From assembly GCA_900169235.1 (NCBI GenBank), contig FWCC01000067.1, positions 62,001 to 126,000 of the forward strand: 64,000 bases of DNA, in the 5' to 3' direction. The stretch comes from Zarea fungicola (lineage: Eukaryota > Ascomycota > Sordariomycetes > Hypocreales > Cordycipitaceae). Positions 40,511 to 52,723 of this stretch are shown here, piece by piece. Position 1 is the stretch's first letter; the number at the start of each line of letters is the position of its first letter. The position numbers and the translations under genes are program-made. The notes beneath the pieces are model-generated. The model saw only the letters and a list, made by a program, of their open reading frames with translations, searched no databases and had not been told where the DNA came from.

Positions 40511-42398
40511 GAATAGAAAGAAAATAGAGAAACCGATGTGAGGAATGGTGTTTATGCTAAAAGGAATGATGTCAAGGTACAATAAAACTTTGCTATAGAG
40601 GTTTTTGTGGAAGATTCAACGCAATTCAGGGATTTTTTTTTCTCAATTCAAATTAGAATAATGTAATTGCCATCGTGGTCTGGGATCTGGAATCTGACTC
40701 TTCGACTATTTTGCCATGCTGAGAATTAAGTTGAATTGTGTGAATTAACCAGGACTCTCCGCCCTTTTGTGGAATTGCGTAAAATGCGTCTCAATGGGAC
40801 TATGTTTCAGCGCTGGCCGAACTGTCATTCCGTATCTGTGGTTGGTTCTGCGATATGGAGCTCGCACTTTTTTCTTTTGGTTCTTGATCTGCATGAAGAT
40901 GGCGGCGTTTTTTATTGCTAAACCGAACAGGGCAACCGGTTCGGGGCGGTCAGTGGAAGCAAACCAGACCAGCTGACAAGTAGGAAATTCAGCCAAGATG
41001 CATAAATTGGGACGGCCAGTTTCTTTTGGTATGCAATTATACTCATGATCTCATGCAGTCTACCTACATATGTGATCGTTCGCTAAGCTCGGGCAGCAAG
41101 GATGCATGTCGAGATTAACATGCTGGAGATGTTGGGCCAAAAAGAAGTCTTGTGCAGTGGAGACAGACAATACAGGCGGGCCTGGTAATTATGGATTGGA
41201 AGTGCGTACGACCAACTAATAAATTAGAAAAAAGAGAAAAAGAAAATCTTGAGTTGCATGTGGTGGTTACGGAGTTGGATCTTCTTCCTGGATTTACATA
41301 ATGAAGTCTGGCAAAAGAGAAACGACTATTGGGACATGTAATATGAAACATTTGACGGTGTTGATGCTTTGGTCTAATAACCACGGAATGGACATTTGGT
41401 GTGCTCCCCCAGCTAGTAATCAAGACGAACCTTGGACCAATCTTGTAGAACCGTTCTCACGTCACGTTCTGCAGAAACGCATCTAATGGAAGCAGCTCGC
41501 AACAGGTTTCTCTTAGTTGCACCAATGTACCTTGGTACTTAGCTGCTTGGCTGCACCAACCGAGCCCACTATTTCAATTGTACTATGCTACCAGTAGCTC
41601 CGAAATCTTCTGCGTTGAACGAACCAGCCCAGCGTCGCACTACAGCGCTGTCGTGGCCTATCCAACCACAGGTGGCACATCATCTAAGGTACTTGCTCGC
41701 CTCTGCAAAGACAGCCAGTGGCGCAGGTACCTCACGGTCCACAGTGGCTTTTTGGTACTTCCGGCGGCCACCCGTCCGCCAAACCAGCCAGACCTTGGTG
41801 CCCTGGAAGCCGCCGCCATTCCGCCTTCTTCCAGACCTCATTTTATTAGGTGGTTGCGCACTCGAAGCTTAAAAAATTATAGACACAAACGGCCATTTTC
41901 TGGACTTGCGGTAGCATCGGCTGCAACACGACTCGTCTTCTTCATCTAAGCCGCAGCGAGGCCATCTCCATCTATAGCCCGGCTTTCCTTTTTTGCCTCT
42001 TCCGCCTCGGCCGTCTTGCTAGTTACCGTTTGTCTCTCCGCTGCTGTTAGAAGGTCAGACGCATTTCAACGTCAAAAGCTGCGTCCCAACCTTGTGTTAC
42101 CTTGCAGATTCTGTCCCTGACCAACGAGTGACGTATGCGCGATTCTGTTTTCTTACAGAGCTGAATTACGGAAAAAAAAGGGACATCCTTTGCGACCTAC
42201 ATGCACAAGCCGACACGAGGAGCCAACAATGGTGCCCGCCCAGTCTTATTCTGCGTTCGATTGATTCCTGCGCCCGCATAGAACCGCTTCCTACTGCCTC
42301 TACACCCCGGCCTCTTTCGGGAGCGTCCAGCGGCGAACCGCAACTCACAAACCACCGGGCAAGCTTGCCCACCACATGGTTGTGTACCATTTGCCATC
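40511..42398. other. Upstream region of the hybrid histidine kinase
   Basis: About 1.9 kb without a supported gene. The last 500-800 bp are CT-rich and contain several ATGs before 42399, so a long leader with upstream ORFs is possible. No other element recognised. Confidence 0.4.
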
Positions 42399-45300
42399 AT
42401 GGTCGGTGCCGCTGGCGTCACAGACGAGGCTCTTGATCCCCCGCCGCCTCCCCCGCGCCTCTTTGAGCGTCTGCGCCAAATAGCAGGTTATACCTGGGAC
42501 GAGTCCATCCATCCATTTCACTCTTCATACGACTATTGGTATGTTACGACTACTTTAACTACGGCGAGGAATCAGCCCGTCACCTAGAGTGTATCTCATC
42601 TGCGTTGCTGCGTTCGTCGGCGGAGCCTCATCTATCGTCATCAGACATGCCCACCCTTCTAACCATCCATGTTGCGATCTAGGTACGTCTTTGGAACTCG
42701 CATCGTTGCCCAATCACCGACGCCACCTGCCTCGACGCACCATTCATCGAGTACGGCGCTATCAGGAAAACTGCGAGCTTCTACATCAGACCATGGTGGC
42801 CACCATACACCCACCTCCGCCCACGATGGTGAACCGCTTGCCTCGCCCTCGGGTCTCCCCGGCCCCCCGTCTACCGCCTCCTCTGTTTCTGCTGCCGAAC
42901 CTACATACAACGAAGAACTTATAGTCGCTCGCATCTCATTCCACACTGTCCGCGAGGAGAGAGCCTTCCAGATCGCCAAGAACTTCATGGCCAAGGCCGA
43001 CCCGAACTGCAATCACATTGTTAGACCCGTTGATCTCATCAGGTTGCCGCCATCATCGGGCGACCGCGGCGGCGGCGCCCTGGTAGTTGCCGTATATCAG
43101 CGCCTCGGCCCCAACTACCTCTTTGATGTTCTTGACATGGGCCCGGCGTTTTATCGAGCACGTAGAGATGGGGAGTCATATCACTCATACTTTGATGAGG
43201 AGTTGGGCCCCAAGGAGATCATCAGCCTAGAGGACTTTCTTGACTTTGCGATAGGTGCCGCAGAGTGCCTCGAGATTCTCCACCACCATCATGGTATGAT
43301 CCATGGCGAGATTCGAGGCGACTGTTTTCATTTCAACGTGGAAACGAATAATGTTAGAATCGTCTCGTTTGGATCAGGGCTGCGCTCGTTTGAACATGGC
43401 CTCACCAGCACCGGCTGGTCCACTCTCTCCAAGGAGGTTGGCGCCAAAAATAAACTCTTGTACATCAGTCCTGAGCAGACTGGTCGCATGCCTGCAGAGC
43501 CCGACAGCCGCACAGACATTTACTCTTTAGGAGTCCTCTTCTGGACTCTTCTTGCGCGCCAACCTGTATTTACCGGCGACAGCCCTCTCGACATTGTTCA
43601 GGGCGTTTTGGGCAAGAAAATCCCCAACGTCACCACGGTCCGTATCGACGTCCCCGACGGCATTGGACGCATCATACAAAAGTGTACCGCTAAAAATGTG
43701 GCTGACCGCTACCTCTCTGCCAGTGGTTTGCGCCACGATTTAGTTCTGGCACAAGAGCATCTTGGTAACGGTGACCTCCAAGCCCTCGTTGACATGCAAA
43801 TTGGTTCCAAGGATGTGTCTTCCTTCTTCCTTCTGCCGACTGGCATGATTGGTAGAGAGAAGGAAAAGAATGAGCTGCTTCGTGTTATTGACCGTGTCTC
43901 AAGAAGTCACTCCATACAGGCCAAAGGCCCTCATCCCCGGTCGTCAGACGGTTCTAGCTTTCTCAACGAAGCCTATCCTGCCGATGACGTCTCCAGCGAA
44001 GGCGCTAGCTCTCTTGGTGACGGCGAAACCCGACGGAGCGGCTCATTTACTCAGGCCTCCATAACCGACCAGAAGATGTTCAAGAGCAGCTTTCAGTCTT
44101 CGGCACATGCCGAGTCGCAACATTCTGACACTACATCCACAACGCACTCCGCCAATACCCTGCCGGCGCCCCGCATAACCCGCCGATGGGAGCGACATCA
44201 GTCCATGTCCATTGACACTAACTCTGCTGCCGATAGCCCTAGTTACGACGGTAGTCGTCATGGTACTGTGGAATCAGGGCCTGCCATTCTCGCAAGACAA
44301 ATCGGCACAGCCAAGTTCAGACGTAGGGGCCAATGCGAAGTCGTGGTGATTGAGGGTGCCGGCGGCATGGGCAAGACCTGGCTGCTACAGTCCATAATGC
44401 CTGATGTTCGTAAACGTGGATACTGTGCCACGGCCAAGTTTGACTCGGCCAAGCGTACGGCTCATGGTCCTCTTCTCAAGTTGCTATCATCCTTATTCAA
44501 ACAGGTTTGGGGCGAGAGGAACACGGACACGCCGTTCCACCAAGCCCTGAAGCAGTACATTCGCCCCGTCTGGCCAATGCTGCACAAGGTTTTGGGTCTC
44601 CCAGAGTTCCTGCTAGGCCCCCCCGATACTGTAGCTTCCCGTACAATCTCACTGTCACAGAATTCGTCCATGCGAAATAATGGCCGTGGCAGCAAGCGAA
44701 GAGGGTCTTCACCCGGCATCTCCCCCAAACCGCCTGCCACTATTGGCATGGCTTCCCAGACCACACACGAATTTCTACGATCTGGTGCCTCTACAAAGAC
44801 TAAACGATTTATCAACACCTATTTTGACGTCTTGCGAGTCTTTACACACTACAAACTCATATGCTTTTGCTTGGAGGATCTTCACTTTGCAGATGAAGAG
44901 TCTCTTGAGCTCGTTTCCCAACTTATTAGCGCGCGAATGCGAATGGCCATCATACTTACACATCGGCCGGAAGAACTTTCAACAGAAGCTATGCAGGCAG
45001 TAGTATGCCCTCCGGAAGTCCAAGGTATGTTTTCAAACGTTTGCATGTCTCTCATTTCCTGCTAACACAGAGTAGAACTGCCAAAGGGCAGCCGACCTTT
45101 CGTGACGAAATTAAAACTGGCTCCTTTCACTGAAGCGGAAGTTTTGAAATATGTCGCCACCACGCTCGCGCGGCCAACCGACGATATTCTCTCACTAGCC
45201 ATGGTCACGCAATCCAAGACGGCAGGCAATCCATTCTACGTCCGGGAAATGTTGAGCATCTGCAACCGCAAAAGGTGCATTTGGTACAATTATCAAGACT

Positions 45301-48300
45301 CCCAGTGGAATTATGACCTGGATACGATTTTTGCCCAATTCCAAAGCGAGAAAGATTTCGATGTGCTGGACACAGACTTCATTACTCGTCGACTCAATGA
45401 GCTGCCCGCTGCATCACGCGCCGTCCTTGCCTGGGCAGCGCTTATCGGAAGCTCATTCTCTTTTGAACTCATTTGCCACTTGATGAGTGGTGAATACAAC
45501 TTTGACGACGGCACGCAGCTCTGCTCTCTCAGCAGCCATATGAAAAATAACTACACTGAAGGCGAGGCTATTGGGGGCCTTCACGCGGCGGTACAGGCTT
45601 ACATACTTGTGCAGACTGAAATGGAGGATAGATTTCGATTTGCGCACGATCGTTATATTCATGCATCATCTGCCCTGAAGGAGTGTAACGCTCAGAAGAT
45701 GCACTTCATTATTGCGAAGACTCTTATGAAATATTACGCGAAGGATTCAAGGGAACGTGCAAGCGCTGCTGCACACATATGCAAGGCGGTCCCCATCATA
45801 AAAGCCCGCATTCCCGAACGACTGCACTTCCGACAACTACTCACAGAATGCGCACAAGAAGCTGTTGAAAACGGAGCCAGGCCTACCGCAGCTAAGTACT
45901 ACAGCAAGGCACTGCAGATGTTACAAAACAGTCCATGGGATGACGACGTTCCTGACGTGAGCTACGACGAGACACTCCGGATTTACCTGCGAACAGCCGA
46001 GTGCTATCTCTACATGAGCAAGCTTACCAAGGCAAACGACTTGCTGTCCACAATTTTTGCCAATGCGAAAACGCCCCTCGACAAAGCCACCGCCTATGTA
46101 CTACAATCGCGCATCTTTGCACAGAATGGCAACTCACTCGCTGCCTTGATCTCGCTGAAAGATTGCCTAGCCGACATTGGCCTTGAACTTGAGAGACAGC
46201 CTACTTTCGAGGCGTGTGATAGGAAATTCGACGAGTTGACAACACGGCTCAAGTCAATGGATCGTTCCGATATTATTGGTCTACGGGCTGGCAATGACCA
46301 AGTATTAACCTCGATTGGCGCTGTGCTATCTGAAGGCTCAAGTGCTGCTTGGTGGTGCGATAGTGTTGAATTCTATTACCTCACGTTGATGATGCTCGAG
46401 ACTTATTTGACTCGCGGAGCGTTCCCACAGTGCGGTATGGCATTTCTGAATCTCGGCATTGTGGCACTTTGCCGATTCTCGATGACCGATTTTGCCGTTG
46501 AGATGGGTATTATTTCACAGGATTTGCTGTACGACTCCCATGACACATTCTCCATTGCTCGTGGCCAGATGCTTCATACAACATTCCTGGCTCATCTTCA
46601 TTACTCGATGCCATTGAGTGTGTCGCAGATTGAAGATGCCGTGGACCTAGCGTCTGCAGGCGCTGACAGGATGTCGACAATTCTTAGCTACGGACTCACC
46701 TCGCTTGCCAAATTCTTCGCCAGTGAAAACATTGATGATTTGGAGAACTACTGTCAATACGCATGCGAAGAGATTCCTACCTGGCATTCGGACACCAGAG
46801 GTGGCACTATGATTCTGGCTATTCGTCAAATGTGTCGTGCTCTCCAGGGAAAGACTCAAGTGCACGAGGCTCTCGGAATCATGTCAGATGAGGCCCATAA
46901 CGGCCCAAAATACAAGCTTTGGCTTTTAGAGCAGACACAGGAAAGCAACCGATCCCTACTCTTGTATGAGAGTATTGAAGTCGTCAACCTGTTTTTGTAT
47001 GGCCATTATGATCGGGCTGTGGAACTGGGAAGGAAAATTTACAACGAACTGGAAGTCCTTTGGTCTACGCGCAACAGCCGACTGCTTTTGGTCTTTTACG
47101 GCCTCGCTCGCACTGGACAATTGCTCAGGCAGATGCAGGACCCCCGCTCGCCAACCTTGAACTTTTCGGCACAGACACAGGAAATTATCAAGGAGATGCA
47201 GGTCTTTGTCGGCAAAATAAGGGAATGGTCGACAGTGTCCAACGTCAACTACCTCTGCTGGTCACGCCTCTTGGAGGCTCAAATAGTCGAGCTGGCGGGA
47301 AAGCATGGCGAAGCTGTTCAGCACTATGAAGAGGCGCTAGACCATGCCAGTGAACATGGCTTCCTCTTTGAGGAGGCTTTGGGCAATTATCTCATGGCTG
47401 GGTTCTTTCTCCGCCGCCGAGCAAGAAGATCTGCTCGCTCGGCTCTACTAGAGACTGTTGGCTTGTACCGTCAGCTGGGAGCTACTGGTGTGGCGAAAGC
47501 TATTGAAGAAGAACACTGTCTTTTACTTCAAGGACCTACCCGAAGCCACCAGACAGCTGATGCTGCTATCCAAACTGATTTTGTCACAGACTCTACATCG
47601 GTTCAGTACCCTCATGTCGATGCCGAGGATGACCACGAGCTGACGCAAGTCAACTCGCATACCCTCATGGATTCCCGTGGCGAGAGAATAGGAGCCTGGC
47701 GCGGCTCCATGAATTTACAGGGCGATGACATGTCGGGCCTTCCTACACTCGATATGATTGACTTGCATGCCATTCTGGTATCATCACAGGTTATTTCGTC
47801 AGTTTTGCAAGTGGATGAGCTGCTCAAGACTATGTGCGATGTTATCCTACAGACATGTGGAGGGTCAGCAACTCTTGCTGCTATCGTAGTGCAGGATCCC
47901 GATGGGGACACCAATTCATGGTGTATTGCAGCCAGTGGTGACCCTGAAAAAGGTGCTTCGGCACATAACCCTGGCCTTCCGTTGACCAACAGCTCTTTGA
48001 TTGCAGACAATGTTGTGCTCTATTGCACTCGCTTCCGCGAAGCTGTGTTCATCCCCGACCTTAGCATTGATGAGCGTGTGGGCAATGTAAACGAAACATG
48101 GCTGCAAAGAAATCCACTTGGAAGATCGATTATTGCCATTCCCATTTCCCACGGCGACAAACCACTCCTCGGTGTCTTGTATATGGAAGGCGAACCTCGA
48201 TCATTCACCGATCGAAACGTCACTGTTCTGCAGCTCCTTGTCAACCAGTTGGCCATTAGTTACTCCAACGCCCACACCATGAAGAACCTTGAGAAGGTGT

Positions 48301-50072
48301 CTGCAGAGAATCGGTCCATGGTATCCGTGCAACGCCGGGCTTTGGAAAAAGCGATCAAGGCCGAAAACAAGGCCAAGGATGCGGAAGCAGAAGCCAACCG
48401 CAATGTCAAGCTTGCCGAGGAAGCAGCCAAGGCGAAATCCATATTCCTGGCCAATGTGTCACACGAGCTTCGTACCCCCCTCAACGGTGTCATTGGCAAC
48501 TCGGAGCTGCTTCGAGATAGTAACTTGGACAGGGAGCAGTTGGAGATGGCTGATTCAATCAGAGTGTCGGCGGATCTTCTACTGACCGTCATTAACGATA
48601 TTCTTGATTTCTCCAAGATGGAAGCCGACAAGATGAAGCTGTACATCATCGCCTTTAACCCCGAAGAAATGGTTCGTGAGGTTGTTCGCGCCGTGTCGTA
48701 TAGTAACCGCGAGAAGACCTCCAAGAAGAATGTCAAGATTATCCAAGACATCAACCTACCTTCGATGCTCATCTATGGAGACCCGATTCGACTTCACCAA
48801 GTGCTCGGAAATCTCATTGGCAACAGTCTCAAGTTTACCGAGGATGGCTCGATTACTATTGGAGCGCGCCTTGAATCGGAAACAGCTGAGAGTGCCACGC
48901 TTACATTTTGGGTGCGTGATACTGGCATTGGTATCCACCCACAGCAGCTTGCCAAGCTGTTCCAGCCTTTCAGTCAGGCAGACGCCGGAACAGCGAGAAA
49001 ATATGGCGGCAGCGGTCTTGGTCTGAGTATCTGTAAATCTTTGATTGAGGTGATGATGAAGGGCAAGATCCGCCTGGAAAGCGAAGAGACGGTTGGCACG
49101 ACGGCCTGGTTTACTGTGTCGTTTGAGAAAGCCAAGGCAGATGTTTCAGCAGGTGATGCGCTCTCTAAATCAGCAACGTCGCCCTCAATGGATCGGTACT
49201 CGATGTCGCCCCATTACGAGCGCGCTATGGCGGCGAACCCTCCCATGGATCTGTCCAAACTGGCCACAGAAGACATCCGCGTGTGCATTGCTGAGGACAA
49301 TCCCATCAATCAAAAGATTGCTATTCAGTACGTGCAGCGCCTCGGCTATCGCAACGTAGTGGCGTATGAAAATGGTATGAAGGCCGTCGAGGGTCTACGT
49401 GCCAAAGCGAAGGAGGGACGGCCATATCACATTATTCTCATGGACGTCATGATGCCAGTCCTTGACGGATACGAAGCGACAAAGCTTATTCGTAAGGACC
49501 CCCTCGAGGCTGTCCGAAAAGTACTCGTTATCGCCATGACGGCCTCTGCAATTCAGGGCGACAGAGAAAAGTGCCTGGCCGCGGGCATGAACGACTACTT
49601 GGCCAAGCCCGTGCGTGCCGACGTGCTACGGCGGAAGCTGGACGCCTACGTCAATGCCCCCGAGAATGTGTACACGACACCGTCACCCAGCCCGCTGGAG
49701 ATCTCCCAAGCTGAATACGATGCGCGGCTGAGGGCAGTCACGGATCCGACTGTCGTCGAGCAGACGTTCAGCCGACAAGCCTATCGCACGAAGGCGAGCA
49801 TGGACCCCATGGAGGAAGGTGCTGTGTTTAATCAGCCCCTCGACTCGGATGCGCTGCTGGCGTGCGACAGTCCGATCTTTGGGTCCTCGACGCCTTCGTT
49901 TCCATTTCGGACAAAGTCTATTACCAGCTCTACGTCGACAACGCCCAAGTCGCCTCTGGAGCTCACTCTCAAAAAGGACAGTGGGCCTAGACTGAGTTTG
50001 GAAGGAGAAGACACGTCGGCTTCGGCTGGGAGCAATGGCAGTCTGGCGAACGGCGAGAATGGCAGCCAATAG
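42399..50072 (+). CDS. Hybrid histidine kinase with kinase-like, NTPase and GAF domains (Chk1/Mak2-type, group X)
   Basis: Sensor of a multistep phosphorelay. Exons 42399..42538, 42683..45024 and 45076..50072 give 2492 residues. Exon 1 ends in SSYDYW, which joins YVFGTR, as in this family. Order: Ser/Thr-kinase-like domain (about 80-400); AAA-type NTPase with Walker A GAGGMGKT (Lys611); a long helical region (about 830-1700); GAF (about 1730-1900); coiled coil; HisKA with SHELRTPLN (His1957); HATPase with NLIGNSLKF, DTGIGI and GGSGLGLSIC; receiver with AEDNPINQK, the phospho-acceptor Asp2284 in LMDVMMP, and AKPV. The kinase-like domain reads HGEIRGD (254-260) for HRD and SFG (275-277) for DFG, so it is probably a pseudokinase. 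S. pombe Mak2/Mak3 and Candida Chk1 have this layout and act in peroxide and cell-wall responses. The C-terminal tail (about 140 residues) is Ser/Thr-rich. Confidence 0.95.
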
Positions 50073-51098
50073 TGCCTTTAAGCCTTAAAAGATGGCAAGC
50101 TTTTTCGCATTACCCTAGGGGCTCAATCAGGACGTGAACAATTGGCCATTGATGACGAGGAAGTTGCCTATGTCGTCTCAACACAATCAGGCATATTTTT
50201 AATTTATTTTAACCGAGAGTTTTATTTTTATCCAATCTTGAGCGAAACTTTTGACAATACCCTTTTTTGTCTCTCTTGGCGTTCCGGGAGCTCAGACGCC
50301 AGTTTTTGAGACATGTGGGGGCCGCGCAGGAAGATGGAATCTGTTACCTGTTTTTGTCTCTATAGCGAAGCATTTTCCCTTCTCATCCTCTTATTCCTAA
50401 CGATTTTTTCTTTCATCTTCTTTGGATAGTTTATGTTGCTGTTATGTGGACGATATCCTTTTCTTTCTGTCTTTTCTTTTGGTAGGGCAGCTGTTGTATA
50501 TCACAGAGCTGCGGTCGGTGGCACTGGAAAAAACAACTGGGCTTTTTTCTCACTTCTTCACAGGGCTGGCGGGTTTCACTTTGCATGACAAGGACGGGGG
50601 TTAATGTAACGGATCTAACAACATGAATTGAAGTTTTTGGCACTGATTTTGTTCTTGGAACGCAGTGATGTGTCTAGCACCAAGGTAGCCACGAAGCCGC
50701 TAGTTTGTTTTCTCCAGGCAGCATGCTTTTATCGACGGGCGCAAGCTGGCTTGACACGGCACCGAATGCTTGCCTACGTGTAAATAAATATTGAAAAAAA
50801 GTATGTGGCAAATATAGTCTTGGTGGATTTTGATATGGCTTGAGGCCAATTTCCTGTAAGGCTCTTGGGCTCTCAACGACAACCTGCCCCGGGCGTATTG
50901 CCAAGGCTGGGCGGGCAGTGCATCACGGGCAAGGATCGGCAGTTGGACTCGCCAAGGCCATGGAGACTAACTCTCTTGCCTATTTATAAAAAGGCGGCTA
51001 GCCATTATGTCTGTGTCTTGGATGACCCAACAGCGTGCATGCAATGCTCTTGTCTTTACTAGTTTTGCAAATGCTTGGTTTTAACTGCAGCTGTGACA
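50073..51098. other. Intergenic stretch
   Basis: The 3' region of the histidine kinase followed by the presumed promoter of the uncharacterised gene at 51099. T/C-rich runs near 50400-50480. No coding frame supported. Confidence 0.4.
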
Positions 51099-52395
51099 AT
51101 GTACTCAAAAGATGGTAAACGACCGCCGAGCTACCCCCAAGGCGGCGACGTAGTCGAGGAATGCAAACACGGCCTTCTGGAGCCGTTTACGCTTGTCCTT
51201 GCCGGCCAGCGCATCCTCGAAGACGCACCCGAGGCGCTGCCGTTGTACGAACTCAACCGCGGCGTGGCCAATCTCGGCCATGCGGCCACCGAGGTTGAAC
51301 TGACGCGCGTGGAGCGCAGAGTCAAGACTGCCTGTGTTGGAGCTGTGGCTACTACAACTGCTGATGATGACAGTGACGGCGCCCAAGATCCTAAAGATGA
51401 GGAGAAAGAGGCAACGAAGGGAGTAACACCGCGCATCATGGCTCGCAGACGACACATTATGGACCTCGTCCACCCAACAGGCAAAGGCGGCTCCATCACC
51501 AAGGCGGGCGAGCGCATGACGGGCGCTGTGCCATTTTACGTGAAGCCCTGGACAAAGAGGACGCACGAGGGGGTCTATGGGCTGAAAAAGTCGCCTCCAC
51601 GGGCACACTGGCGCGCGTTTCCCATCCTGCTGGGCAACGACAACGGCAACTACGGACAGCCCAAGTACGACGAGAGCGGCAAGCGGCCGCTGTTTGAGAT
51701 TACTGCCAAGGGACGGGGGGATGATGAACGGTATGAGTGGATGTACGAGAATGGGGTGGTGCTGGCGGTGGAAGAGCACGTAGGACAGGATAAACAGCAT
51801 AGGTTGCGGACGGTCGAGGTGATGGAACAGCAATTGCTGGATAAACTGGTTGCGCTGTGGTGTTGTAGGATGTGGGAAGGGTCGGCGGCGGCACAGCCAC
51901 ATATTCATGAGGGCATGGAAAAGGGTAGGCCTAAATCTTTTCCTTTTTTTCAATTGTCTGAACAAAATTATGCAGGCATGGGTGTGGCGATGGTAATTTT
52001 GTTTGCTAACTCGACCCCGACTCACGCAGTGCGACGACGACTTAGGCTTGCCAAGGAACACCCCAATAGTGGCCGGATTGGTATTGGAGCAGGAGGGGCA
52101 ATTTTCTGATTGTGAGAATTTTGAAGAAGCCATTCCTTTTCGTTTAAGATTACACTCATGTTTTTTTATAATTTTTGTTTCTTGTCATGCTGGAATGTCA
52201 TGGAAGTATGAGATTCTTCCTCGGACGAGACAGGGACGTGGCAGATTCTGTCTCGGCATTTCACCACTAAATCATTGGTTTCAAATAAAAACGTTGATAC
52301 CAAGAAATATGTTTCACAACTCGAGTTCCAGCTTTCTTCCTGGTACTACTCTAAAATCAATACACCCTTTCGAGTGCAGCCACCTTGTGGAGTGA
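51099..52395 (+). CDS. Uncharacterised fungal protein
   Basis: I do not recognise the family. Model: exons 51099..51924, 51976..51992 and 52030..52395, 402 residues. The first exon gives 275 mixed, charged residues that look genuinely coding: MYSKDGKRPPSYPQ, an internal acidic/Lys-rich stretch (DDDSDGAQDPKDEEKE) and KPWTKRTHEGVYGLKKSP. These are followed by a long helix-like end (VEVMEQQLLDKLVALWCCRMWE). No signal peptide or membrane span. The second exon is 17 nt between GTAGGC...TGCAG and GTAATT...GCTAAC...GCAG. It leads into CDDDLGLPRN-type sequence and then a less convincing, A+T-richer tail, so the C-terminus is uncertain and may end earlier. An antisense frame of 342 codons covers almost the same span, but its His/Pro-rich composition looks like a shadow. 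Confidence 0.55.
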
Positions 52396-52723
52396 GTGGC
52401 TGCAGCATTATTACTATGCTGGTTGTCAGCAATGCGCAACCATGAACCACAGGCGACACCGAAAATGGCAGGCAAGCAAGCGACGGCCCCTCTTCCATAT
52501 AATATACGAACGAGAGAGCTGGGTCAGCTCGATTCAAACCACGGGAGGCTCAGTGACTTTCCTTTTTTATCGTCTCATTGGTTGAGTTCACTCTATGCCG
52601 ATTTTATTAGAAAATTCCCTAGCCCTTTTCTTTCTTTTTCTTTTTTTTATTGTTTTTTATTAGCCTTATTCCACCGGGGTTGGTATTCTTGGGGATAAGA
52701 TCTTGTTCCATGTCTACCCCGCC
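52396..52723. other. Short intergenic stretch before the F-box gene
   Basis: 328 bp, T-rich near 52620-52665 just before the start at 52724, consistent with a fungal core promoter or leader. Nothing else recognised. Confidence 0.4.

Noticed and set aside
51105..52133. 342-codon antisense ORF over the uncharacterised gene
   Set aside because: His/Pro/Ser-rich composition typical of a shadow of a GC-biased coding strand; the sense frame has better codon character.
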